This document shows positions 33,667-41,646 of a stretch of DNA of 64,000 nt, piece after piece (the stretch's first letter is position 1; every line of letters starts with the position of its first letter). The notes beneath the pieces are model-generated. The model saw only the letters and a list, made by a program, of their open reading frames with translations, was not told the origin of the DNA and searched no databases. The position numbers were made by a program, and so were the translations under genes. Source of the DNA: Dehalococcoidia bacterium (GTDB lineage: Bacteria > Chloroflexota > Dehalococcoidia > Lucifugimonadales > Lucifugimonadaceae); assembly GCA_009693115.1 (NCBI GenBank), contig SHXW01000011.1, forward strand, positions 1-64,000, in the 5' to 3' direction.

Positions 33667-35985
33667 ATGAAACTAACCAGGCGACAATTCATGGCAGGGA
33701 GCGCGGTATCAGCCGGAGCTGTGGCGTTCGTCGCCTGCAAACTGCCCGAGCATGAGCTCGTAATCGAGAGCCCGGTGGAGATGCCGGAGGATCTTGTACG
33801 CGGCGAGGACGCCTGGTACGCAACCTCTTGGGGGGATGCCACCGGCGGAGATGGTCTGATAGTCCGCGTTATGCAGGGCAGGGCCAAGAAGATTGCCGGT
33901 AACCCGGACTTCCCGGTCAACCTGGGCAAGCAATCGTCCCGCTATGACACCGCCCTGCAATCTCTGTACCACCCCGACCGCATCCAGCAGCCGCTTGCCC
34001 GCCGGTCCAAGGGGGGCGTGGCGTCGAAGCTATCCTGGCCGGAGGCTGAACGCCGGTTCCTCGACGTCATCGAGCAGTCGGACGGGAAGATCGTCATCGT
34101 CACGAACCCGTTACGCGGGCACCTTGGCTTGGTTGCTACCCAGTTCGCAGGGCTTTTCAACGGGCGGCACCTCGCGTTTGACCCTGTAGAGCAGGGCGTG
34201 TTGCACACGGCTGTGAAAAAACTCTTCGGAGCAGACCGTCTGCCTGACATGGACATAGCGAATGCGCACACGGTCCTGTCATTCGGCGCGGACTGGTTGA
34301 GCACGTGGGTTTCTCCAGTAGGCATGTCTGTCAAATACGGCAAATTCCGGGGCCAGAAGGGCCACGGGTATTTGGTTCACGTCGAGTCCCGGATGTCGAT
34401 GACAGCGGCGGCGGCGGACCGCTGGCTTGCTGTCAAGCCTGGGTGGGAGGGCAAGGTCGCCCTGGCGATAGGCAAGATAATCGTCGATGGGAACATGGTT
34501 CCGGCTGCGAACTCGGCGGCGTACCGGGCGCACCTGCCTGCGGGAGCGCTGGACCGGGTGACTGTCAATGGAGTGGCGGGCGAGGCGAACTCAGGCATCA
34601 GCGAAGCGCGCCTGAGGGAAGTCGCTGTAAAGTTCGCGAAGAGCACACCGGCGGTTGCGTTTGGCGGCGGTAGCGCAGGCGCGCACACCAACGGCACGTT
34701 CAATCTGACTGCCATATTCGCCCTGAACTACCTCTCGGGGGCCGTTGGGTCAAAGGGCGGTCTCATCTTCAACCCTGGCTCGCCTGTCGTAGGCGTGCCG
34801 GACTCTGCCCGTGGAGCGTCGTTCGAAGAGTGGGAGCGCGAGCTTGCGCAGTGGCGCGCCGGGAACGTGAAGACAGTCATCATCCGCGGCGCCAACATCG
34901 TGCACGGCTTCCCCAAATCGGTCGACGTGGCGGGCGCGCTGGCCAAGGTGCCGAACGTGATTGTCTTTGCATCCGTTCTGGATGACACCGCGGCCCAGGC
35001 TGACCTCGTCCTCCCCGAAAAAACGTTCCTTGAAACCTGGGGGTCGGACATACCGGAGCCTGCTCCGGGGTATCAGGCCCTGGGCATCCAGCAGCCGGTC
35101 GTCGGTTCGGCGCTATCTGTTGATGGAACCGAGCTATTGACCGACTCGCGCGGCTTCGGGGACATGCTGCTCTGGGCCTCGGGTGGTGGGCTTGGCGCAG
35201 CGGACATGCGGGAGCTTGTGCGAAAGGCGTCCGACAGTCTTTATGACTTGAACAGTGCCACAGACTCCGTCAGCGCGCCTAGCAAGGATCTTTTCTGGAC
35301 GGGAGTCCTGCAACGCGGCGGCTGGTGGGACACCAAGTCAGGGGTGGCGCAGTCTGGCTCTGCCACGTCGGCTGTGATCGGGACCAACCCGGACGGAGCC
35401 CTATCCGCTCCGCCACACGGCGAAGGCGAGGTGTTCACCCTTGTGCCCTTCGTCTCCAACGCATGGCTTGACGGGCGCCTGGCCGCTGCGCCATGGGCGC
35501 AGGCTACGCCGGACCCGGTGTCGTCCGCCGTATGGGGCACATGGGCCGAGGTCAGCAAGCACGATGCCGAGGAGATGGGGATCAAGGAGGGCGACATCCT
35601 CCTGATTCGTTCGACTGTCGGCGAGATCGAGGCGTTGGCCTATCCGCACCCCGGCGTTCGGCCGGGCACCATCTGCGTGCCGACCGGGCAGGGCCACGAG
35701 CACAATGGCCGCTACGCGGAAAAGCGCGGGTCGAATGTGTTTGCCGCTCTCGTTGACCAGAAGGACTCGGAGACGGGCGCTCTGGCTTGGGCGGCGACAC
35801 GAGTGCGGGTGCAACGCAAAGGCGTGACGACTAAATTTACGAAGTTTGAAGGAAACGTCGAGGCATATCCGATCGAGCCTGGCGTACCGATCCTCGTCGT
35901 CTCCCCGGGCCAGTCCGCCCACGAGGCGCAGGAGGAGAACCATGAACATGTCAAACGGGAGATCAGCGAACGGGCGGAGAGATAG
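33667..35985 (+). CDS. actB1: ACIII subunit ActB, molybdopterin-oxidoreductase-like part (ActB1)
   Basis: A 772-residue periplasmic protein of the molybdopterin oxidoreductase fold. In ACIII this part carries no molybdenum cofactor. A twin-arginine signal (LTRRQFMAGSAVSAG) is followed by VAFVACKLPEH, where the cysteine sits in a lipobox-like position. Fold blocks include RVMQGRAKKIAGNPDFPVN, HTVLSFGADWL and DLVLPEKTFLETWGSD; the C-terminal domain has RPGTICVPTGQGHEHNGRYA. In many ACIII the Fe-S domain is fused to this protein; here it is the next gene. The start at 33667 is chosen for the signal peptide; the 89 bases before it hold a dispersed palindromic repeat. Confidence 0.9.
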   Translation: MKLTRRQFMAGSAVSAGAVAFVACKLPEHELVIESPVEMPEDLVRGEDAWYATSWGDATGGDGLIVRVMQGRAKKIAGNPDFPVNLGKQSSRYDTALQSLYHPDRIQQPLARRSKGGVASKLSWPEAERRFLDVIEQSDGKIVIVTNPLRGHLGLVATQFAGLFNGRHLAFDPVEQGVLHTAVKKLFGADRLPDMDIANAHTVLSFGADWLSTWVSPVGMSVKYGKFRGQKGHGYLVHVESRMSMTAAAADRWLAVKPGWEGKVALAIGKIIVDGNMVPAANSAAYRAHLPAGALDRVTVNGVAGEANSGISEARLREVAVKFAKSTPAVAFGGGSAGAHTNGTFNLTAIFALNYLSGAVGSKGGLIFNPGSPVVGVPDSARGASFEEWERELAQWRAGNVKTVIIRGANIVHGFPKSVDVAGALAKVPNVIVFASVLDDTAAQADLVLPEKTFLETWGSDIPEPAPGYQALGIQQPVVGSALSVDGTELLTDSRGFGDMLLWASGGGLGAADMRELVRKASDSLYDLNSATDSVSAPSKDLFWTGVLQRGGWWDTKSGVAQSGSATSAVIGTNPDGALSAPPHGEGEVFTLVPFVSNAWLDGRLAAAPWAQATPDPVSSAVWGTWAEVSKHDAEEMGIKEGDILLIRSTVGEIEALAYPHPGVRPGTICVPTGQGHEHNGRYAEKRGSNVFAALVDQKDSETGALAWAATRVRVQRKGVTTKFTKFEGNVEAYPIEPGVPILVVSPGQSAHEAQEENHEHVKREISERAER

Positions 35986-36053
35986 CAGGCTGCCACACCG
36001 CCTTATTTCACGAAACACCTGAAGAACTTGAAAGACTGGAATTTGGGCAAGGG

Positions 36054-36800
36054 ATGACTACGCAACCAGAAACGTTCGGCAAACACCGGTGGGGCATGAC
36101 GATCGACGTCGACCGCTGCACCGGGTGTCAGGCTTGCGTAATTGCATGCCAGGCCGAGAACAACGTCCCGCTCAACACCGAGCAGCAGTATGAGCGCGGC
36201 CGCGCCATCGCTTGGATTCGGGTCGAGCGTTACTGGGAAGGCGAGTTCCCGAACGTGAAGGCCCGCTTCATCCCGATCCTCTGCCAGCACTGTGAGAACG
36301 CTCCGTGCGAGCCAGTTTGCCCAGTCTATGCGACGTACCACAACGCAGAAGGTTTGAACGTCCAAGTCTACAACCGTTGCGTGGGTACCAAGTACTGCGC
36401 CAACGGCTGTCCCTACATTGTCCGGTTCTTCAACTGGTGGGAGCCGGTGTGGCCCGAAACTCTCCGCAATCAGCTCAACCCCGATGTGACAGTGCGTAGC
36501 CGGGGCATCATGGAGAAGTGCAGCTTCTGCCAGCAGCGCATCCGCCGGGGCGTGCGCCAGGCGGCGCGTGAAAGCCGTGAACTACGCGATGGGGATATCC
36601 AGACCGCATGCCAGCAGGCCTGCCCGACCGAGGCCATCGTCTTCGGCGATATCGCCAACCCGGAAACGCGCGTGTCGAAGATGAGGAAGGATGACCGGGC
36701 CTACAGGATGCTTGAAAGCCTGAACACCGACCCCGCTATCGTCTACCTTGCCGCGGTTGATCCAGACAAGGCCGCGACCGGGGAGGCCGCCCATGGCTAG
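36054..36800 (+). CDS. actB2: ACIII iron-sulfur subunit (ActB2), ferredoxin-like with four clusters
   Basis: A 248-residue protein of the DMSO reductase/NrfC beta-subunit type. Four cysteine clusters can be read: CTGCQACVIACQ near the N-terminus, CQHCENAPCEPVCP, CVGTKYCANGCPY, and CSFCQQR with ACQQACPTEAI. Together they can bind [4Fe-4S] and [3Fe-4S] centres that pass electrons from quinol to the heme subunits. There is no signal peptide, as expected if it is exported with the Tat-bearing ActB1 or fused to it in other species. It overlaps the following gene by eight bases. Confidence 0.9.
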   Translation: MTTQPETFGKHRWGMTIDVDRCTGCQACVIACQAENNVPLNTEQQYERGRAIAWIRVERYWEGEFPNVKARFIPILCQHCENAPCEPVCPVYATYHNAEGLNVQVYNRCVGTKYCANGCPYIVRFFNWWEPVWPETLRNQLNPDVTVRSRGIMEKCSFCQQRIRRGVRQAARESRELRDGDIQTACQQACPTEAIVFGDIANPETRVSKMRKDDRAYRMLESLNTDPAIVYLAAVDPDKAATGEAAHG

Positions 36801-38238
36801 CCACGCAGGCTCCAAGCCGCAGAACGTAGACCCGGCTCACAAGGCCGAGTCTCACGGTGCACACCACAAGCCGGCTGCCGAAAGGCCTTTGCCTGAGCAG
36901 GTGATGCCGGATCTTGTGAAGACCACAGCCGCAGGGTCGAAATTCAAGGTGGCGGCGTTGGTTCTGGCTGGCCTGAGCGTTCTCGGAGTGATCGGCGTTG
37001 TAGGCCGTCTGTTCGGGGGCACGGGCGCCGCAGATCAGAAAGAGTGGGGTTACGTCGCCGCGACCCTGGGTTTCATGCTGACCGTGTTTGGCGGCGCACC
37101 GATGGTGTCTGTGGCCCCGAGTATGGCGAAGGCGAACTGGATACGGCCGGTCACGCGCATCTCTGCACTGTTTTCGCTTGCCGGAGTGGCAACTGCGTTG
37201 GTGCTGCTGGCTCTGGTTGTGGCGCTACCGCCTCTGGTGACGGAAGGTGCGAGGCGCCGCTCGATCTGGTTTGACGCTCCTGTCTATTCGCCTCATTTCT
37301 GGTCCATTGTTGGGCTCGTTGGCCTTGTTGTGACAGGCATAGGCCTCTGGTATGCCAATTCCCTCCCTGATTTTGCGGCCATGCGCGACCACTCGAATGG
37401 GTGGCGTCAGCGCTGGGGCAAGAAATTAGCCCGCGGTTTTGTGGGAACACAGGGACAGTGGCGCAGCCTGCGCCTGCGGATCGGGATGCTTGGGACGCTT
37501 TACTTCCTAGTGCTAATTTTCGTCCACTTCCTCATCAGCACGGACTTCGCTATGAGCATGGTCGCGGGTTGGCGGGACGCCATCTTCCCGATGTACCACT
37601 CGCTGGGATCTCTTCAGGCAGGCATCGCCTCGACGATCATAGCGATGTGGGCGGCGCGGAAATGGGGCGGGCTGGACAAGTACCTGGGTCACGACCAGTT
37701 CTGGGCGCTCGGCAAACTCCTGTTTGCGTTCTCGCTCCTCTGGTTCTACTTCTTCATCTCAGGTTTCATAGTGTTCTGGTACGGGCGTACTGACTCGGAC
37801 ATCATGGTGCTGGACCTGCTGATCAGGGGCCCGTACAAATACGCCTTCGCCGCTGCCTTCCTGCTGTGTTTCTTTCTGCCCTGGTGGACGCTGATCTGGA
37901 ACCGGGTGCGGGCGAGCGTCACGGGTCCGGCGGTTGTAGCAGCGATCATCATCGTGGGACACCTGTTCGATAAGATCAGGATTTACGGCTCGGCCTGGTC
38001 TACTGATCCGGCCCGCATCCACGAGCGGTTCCTCACTGTGATCCCACAGACTCACTACCCGGACGTCTTTGATATTTTTGTCATCGTGGGAGCGCCGGCG
38101 CTTGGCATCCTGCTGATGCTGCTGGCTTCCCGCATGGTCCCGGTTGTTTCCATCTGGGACATGAAGCAGTTCCTGATGCTCTCGAAACCAGTGAAATACA
38201 TGAAGGGGCACGCCCTGATCGTGGCAAAGCCGGACTAA
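36793..38238 (+). CDS. actF: ACIII membrane subunit ActF-like (NrfD-related)
   Basis: A 481-residue polytopic protein with a His-rich cytosolic N-terminus (HKAESHGAHHKPAAERPLP) and about ten membrane helices. Its middle part (LYFLVLIFVHFLISTDFAMSM, then GWRDAIFPMYHSLGSLQAG) and SIWFDAPVYSPHFW resemble the quinol:cytochrome c oxidoreductase subunit ActF. It is less similar to the ActC encoded next. The first helix pair sits at about residues 52-110. The ATG at 36793 overlaps the stop of actB2. Compared with Rhodothermus-type operons, the position before actC is unusual. Confidence 0.8.
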   Translation: MASHAGSKPQNVDPAHKAESHGAHHKPAAERPLPEQVMPDLVKTTAAGSKFKVAALVLAGLSVLGVIGVVGRLFGGTGAADQKEWGYVAATLGFMLTVFGGAPMVSVAPSMAKANWIRPVTRISALFSLAGVATALVLLALVVALPPLVTEGARRRSIWFDAPVYSPHFWSIVGLVGLVVTGIGLWYANSLPDFAAMRDHSNGWRQRWGKKLARGFVGTQGQWRSLRLRIGMLGTLYFLVLIFVHFLISTDFAMSMVAGWRDAIFPMYHSLGSLQAGIASTIIAMWAARKWGGLDKYLGHDQFWALGKLLFAFSLLWFYFFISGFIVFWYGRTDSDIMVLDLLIRGPYKYAFAAAFLLCFFLPWWTLIWNRVRASVTGPAVVAAIIIVGHLFDKIRIYGSAWSTDPARIHERFLTVIPQTHYPDVFDIFVIVGAPALGILLMLLASRMVPVVSIWDMKQFLMLSKPVKYMKGHALIVAKPD

Positions 38239-38338
38239 ATCGCGAAAGTGAAGCAGGCGTTGGCCTTGCGCTGATCATCCGCCCTCTCCCGCCGGGAGAG
38301 GGGATTCTGAGTGAAACCAGGACCCGCCGGAAAAACAA

Positions 38339-39715
38339 ATGCAACAGAGACGAGTCATAGACCAGGTCCACACCAACCGGGTGTTGCTGAACGGCCAGCT
38401 GGCCACGCCGAAGTGGTGGCTGCCGACTGTCACGCTCCTTGGATTGTTTGTTGTTGTCGGCTGGGTTCTCATCGGCTTCATGCTGAACAAGGGCCTGGGT
38501 GTTACCGGACTGAACCGGCCTGTGTTCTGGGGCGTGATGATTGTCACGTTCGTGTTCTGGGTCGGCATCAGCCACGCTGGCATCATGATCTCAGCCATCC
38601 TCCGCCTGACGCAGGCGGAGTGGCGGCGGCCTGTGACGCGCACCGCGGAACTCTTGACGGTGTGTTCACTGCTCACCGCCCTGCTCTTCCCAGCCATGCA
38701 GGACGGCCGTGTGTGGCGTGACTACTGGATGATGCCGATGGACTGGGCGCGCGGTGTGTGGCCGAACCCGCGGTCACCTTTGATCTGGGACCCGTTCGCC
38801 ATTGGTACGTATCTCACGGGAGCGACTCTGTTCTTGTACGTCGCGCTGCTGCCGGACCTCGGGAATCTTCGCGACCGGACGAAGGGCGTGATGCACGTCT
38901 TCTACTCTGTCCTGGCGCTTGGGTGGCGGGGGAACCCGAGGCAGTGGAAGTTGCAGACTGTTGGCGGGATCCTCCTTTCGGCTCTTATGCTCCCGATCTT
39001 TGTGTCCGTCCACTCGGTGGTGTCATGGGACTTCGCAGTGACGCCGGGAGTGGAAGGCTGGCACTCGACCATCTTCGCCCCGTATTTCGTCATCGGCGCT
39101 GTCCACTCTGGTGTATCGGCGGTGGTGACGGTGATGGCGCTCATGCGTTGGCTGTGGAAGTGGGATGACTTCATCCGACCGGAGCATTTTGACGCCCTCG
39201 CCCGGCTCCTGATCGTAGTCGCGACGGGCTGGCTGGGCTTCACGTTCCTGGAGCTTATCTTCGCCGTGTACTCGCAGGAGGGCCAGGAGGTGGCCCTGCG
39301 CGAGATGCAGATATTCACGTGGCCCTGGAACGCCTGGTTCATAGTGTTCTTGTTGACCGGGTACTTCATTCCAGTGGGCATGTGGCTGTTCAAGAGCGTG
39401 CGCAACAACATCGCGTTGATGTTCTGGACCTCGATACTCGTCAACGTGGGCATGTGGCTTGAGCGGTACTTCATCGTGGTGGGCGGCTTGTCAAGGAAGA
39501 CTCCTCTTGTGAACTCATGGGCGACGTATCGGCCTAGCGCTTATGAGTGGGCGATCATGGCATGGTCCTTCGCATGGGTGTCCTTTTTGTTGCTGCTTTT
39601 CGCGCGGTTCTTCCCGCTCGTCCCGTTGTTCGAGCAGAAGGAAAGCCAGACCTTTTCGGCAGAAATCAAGATCGGCAGGGCCAGAGTGCCCGCTGTACTT
39701 AGGGAACAGGAGTAA
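38339..39715 (+). CDS. actC: ACIII membrane subunit ActC (NrfD/PsrC family)
   Basis: A 458-residue membrane protein with about ten helices, the quinol-interacting integral subunit. The typical ActC block GLNRPVFWGVMIVTFVFWVGISHAGIMISAIL is present near residue 60, followed by LLFPAMQDGRVW, YVALLPDLGNLRDR, HSVVSWDFAVTPGVEGWHST and LERYFIVVGGLSR. The 100 bases before it contain a palindromic repeat (38276-38308). It is followed six bases later by actD. Confidence 0.92.
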   Translation: MQQRRVIDQVHTNRVLLNGQLATPKWWLPTVTLLGLFVVVGWVLIGFMLNKGLGVTGLNRPVFWGVMIVTFVFWVGISHAGIMISAILRLTQAEWRRPVTRTAELLTVCSLLTALLFPAMQDGRVWRDYWMMPMDWARGVWPNPRSPLIWDPFAIGTYLTGATLFLYVALLPDLGNLRDRTKGVMHVFYSVLALGWRGNPRQWKLQTVGGILLSALMLPIFVSVHSVVSWDFAVTPGVEGWHSTIFAPYFVIGAVHSGVSAVVTVMALMRWLWKWDDFIRPEHFDALARLLIVVATGWLGFTFLELIFAVYSQEGQEVALREMQIFTWPWNAWFIVFLLTGYFIPVGMWLFKSVRNNIALMFWTSILVNVGMWLERYFIVVGGLSRKTPLVNSWATYRPSAYEWAIMAWSFAWVSFLLLLFARFFPLVPLFEQKESQTFSAEIKIGRARVPAVLREQE

Positions 39716-39721
39716 GGCAGG

Positions 39722-40231
39722 ATGGCTGACAAGAAGAGCGTCCTGGGGCTTTTTCAGGATCCGGATCGGGCGGCTGATGCCATGGACGGCCTGAAGGAAG
39801 CCGGGTTTGAATTAGGCACCTTTGATGTGCTGACGGGTACGCCGTATCCGGAAGGGGCCTTCGGCGAATATGTGCCGCAGCACAGGCTTTTCCGCTTCCC
39901 GGCCTTCGGAGCGATCATCGGGTTTACGCTTGCGGTGGTGTTTACGGCGGCCACCCAGCTTGCCTACCCGGTGATATCGGGTGGCAAACCGGTTCTGGCG
40001 CTGTTCGCCATGCTCGTGATCGTGTACGAACTGACGATGCTCTCCGCAGTCGTCGCGACGGTAGTGGGCATCATTTTTGAGTCTCGCCTGCCGAACTTGA
40101 ACCCGGGCGCGTACGACACGCGCATCACTGAGGGCTGGATAGGCGTAGTGGTGAGCACGACGTCAGATAAGGCCGGGTCTGCCGAGCACGTTTTGAAGCG
40201 CGCCGGCGCGCTTGAAGTGAAGATGGCTTGA
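39722..40231 (+). CDS. actD: ACIII subunit ActD (DUF3341)
   Basis: A 169-residue membrane subunit of the DUF3341 family. A soluble N-terminal domain (SVLGLFQDPDRAADAMDGLKEAGF, FDVLTGTPYP) is followed by two helices (FGAIIGFTLAVVFTAATQ and VLALFAMLVIVYELTMLSA) and a C-terminal ferredoxin-fold-like stretch (RITEGWIGVVVSTT, AEHVLKRAGALEV). This is the standard ActD layout. It overlaps actE by four bases (ATGA). Confidence 0.92.
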   Translation: MADKKSVLGLFQDPDRAADAMDGLKEAGFELGTFDVLTGTPYPEGAFGEYVPQHRLFRFPAFGAIIGFTLAVVFTAATQLAYPVISGGKPVLALFAMLVIVYELTMLSAVVATVVGIIFESRLPNLNPGAYDTRITEGWIGVVVSTTSDKAGSAEHVLKRAGALEVKMA

Positions 40232-40866
40232 TGACGCGGTCCGTGAACAACAAAAGCGGTAAAGTCGGCCCCCAGCAAGAGATGGCCGGTGCGTCGGCAT
40301 CCGCGGTGTCGCGGGCTTTCTCTCTTCTGGGAGCGTTCGCGCTTGCGGGCGTGGCAGCGGTTGCGTGCGTCCAGCAGTCGAACACCTACCCCATTGAAGT
40401 GCTTAGCGAAATGCACTATTCGCAAGCCAGCCGGCCTCAAGAGTCCCCGCGCCTGGCGCCGGTTCAGGGGGCAGTTGTCTTTCAGTCATCCGGAGGCGTA
40501 GATGCGTCTTTGGGTATTGCTGCCAGGAAGGAACGCGCCTATAGCGTGGCGGGCGCCTCAGAGCTTTATCGGGTGAACTGTTCCGTCTGCCACGGCATTG
40601 ATGGGAAGGGCGATGGGCCAGCGGCGCCGCACCTGACTTCGCCGACCAGTTACTTCGCGACGAAGAACGGGAGCCCGTACGCACCGCCGGCAGACCTGCA
40701 GGCAACCTTGAAGAGGCCGGACTTCACGTCCGAAGTGGCTTACAACACAATCAACCGCGGCGTGTTGGTGATGCCCCGCTTTGGCGCTCTGCTGTCTGAA
40801 GAGGACATCAGGCAGATCGTCGGCTACCTGTTCGATGCGAAGTCCGGGATCGCGTCCAAGAATTAG
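40228..40866 (+). CDS. actE: ACIII subunit ActE, monoheme cytochrome c lipoprotein
   Basis: A 212-residue c-type cytochrome. The N-terminus has a signal with a lipobox (ALAGVAAVACVQQ), so it is probably lipid-anchored. The single heme site is CSVCH in YRVNCSVCHGIDGKGDGPAA; the methionine in VLVMPRFGALLSEEDI is a likely axial ligand. This matches ActE, the exit heme of ACIII. A cytochrome c oxidase gene, usual after actF in many genomes, is not present; the ccm genes follow after 207 bases. Confidence 0.9.
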   Translation: MMTRSVNNKSGKVGPQQEMAGASASAVSRAFSLLGAFALAGVAAVACVQQSNTYPIEVLSEMHYSQASRPQESPRLAPVQGAVVFQSSGGVDASLGIAARKERAYSVAGASELYRVNCSVCHGIDGKGDGPAAPHLTSPTSYFATKNGSPYAPPADLQATLKRPDFTSEVAYNTINRGVLVMPRFGALLSEEDIRQIVGYLFDAKSGIASKN

Positions 40867-41073
40867 CGGCATGCTCGGCGAATGTCATACTGAACTCGTT
40901 TCGGGGTCTCTGGATCAATCTTCAGATACGTCTTCGGATGACTTCCAGCGGGCTGACCACAGGGGCATAGGTTCTGATGGGCGGCCCATCTGGGCCGTTA
41001 ATCTACAAACTCCCCCCCGTCCCGCGCTGCTGCGGTCGCATTTCAGGCGAGTGAGCAGGACAATCGAGGGGAT

Positions 41074-41646
41074 ATGAACTCTTGTCTTGCTAACAGCGCA
41101 TTTGTCGGGGACAGGCGGTCACTGCGTTTGACCGTCATGACTCTGCTCGCACTATTCGCGGTGGCAACGGCCGCTGCCTGTTCCAGCCGTATTCCGAGTC
41201 TTGAAGCGCGCGCCGTGGCCCTTGACCGGCAGATCATGTGCCCGATCTGTGATGGGCAGACGCTTGACGAGTCCCGGTCTGGACTTGCCGGCCAGATGCG
41301 TGAGGTGATTCGCGAGAAACTTGCGGCTGGCGAAAGCGAAGAGCAGATCAGAGCATATTTTTCAGACCCCGGCAGGTACGGCGTCTTCGTTCTAGCTTCG
41401 CCACCGGCCAGCGGGTTCAACCTGGCCCTATGGGTTCTCCCGCCAGTGGCCGCTGCTGCTGCCGCCGGGACGCTCTACTTGATCATGTGGGGCAAGCGGC
41501 GGAGGGCGGCAGCGGAGGCGGCCCCTGTGGAGGCCGAGCGAGATCTTTCACAGTATCTTGAACGTGTTGATAGAGATCTTGGTCTGAAGGGTCTGGTTGA
41601 GCCCGGCGCGAGTGGAGTCTCTGCGCGCCGGGAGGAGAGGGGCTAG
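41074..41646 (+). CDS. ccmH: Cytochrome c biogenesis protein CcmH/CycL
   Basis: Thiol oxidoreductase that reduces apocytochrome CxxCH cysteines in system I. The 190-residue protein has an N-terminal membrane segment ending in a lipobox-like AACSS, the redox motif IMCPICDGQTLDESRS, and a helix-rich domain (MREVIREKLAAGESEEQIRAYF, then DPGRYGVFVLASPP). A second membrane helix (LWVLPPVAAAAAAGTLYLIMW) and a charged tail of about 50 residues follow. GAGGGG precedes the ATG closely. It ends directly before ccmF. Confidence 0.92.
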   Translation: MNSCLANSAFVGDRRSLRLTVMTLLALFAVATAAACSSRIPSLEARAVALDRQIMCPICDGQTLDESRSGLAGQMREVIREKLAAGESEEQIRAYFSDPGRYGVFVLASPPASGFNLALWVLPPVAAAAAAGTLYLIMWGKRRRAAAEAAPVEAERDLSQYLERVDRDLGLKGLVEPGASGVSARREERG

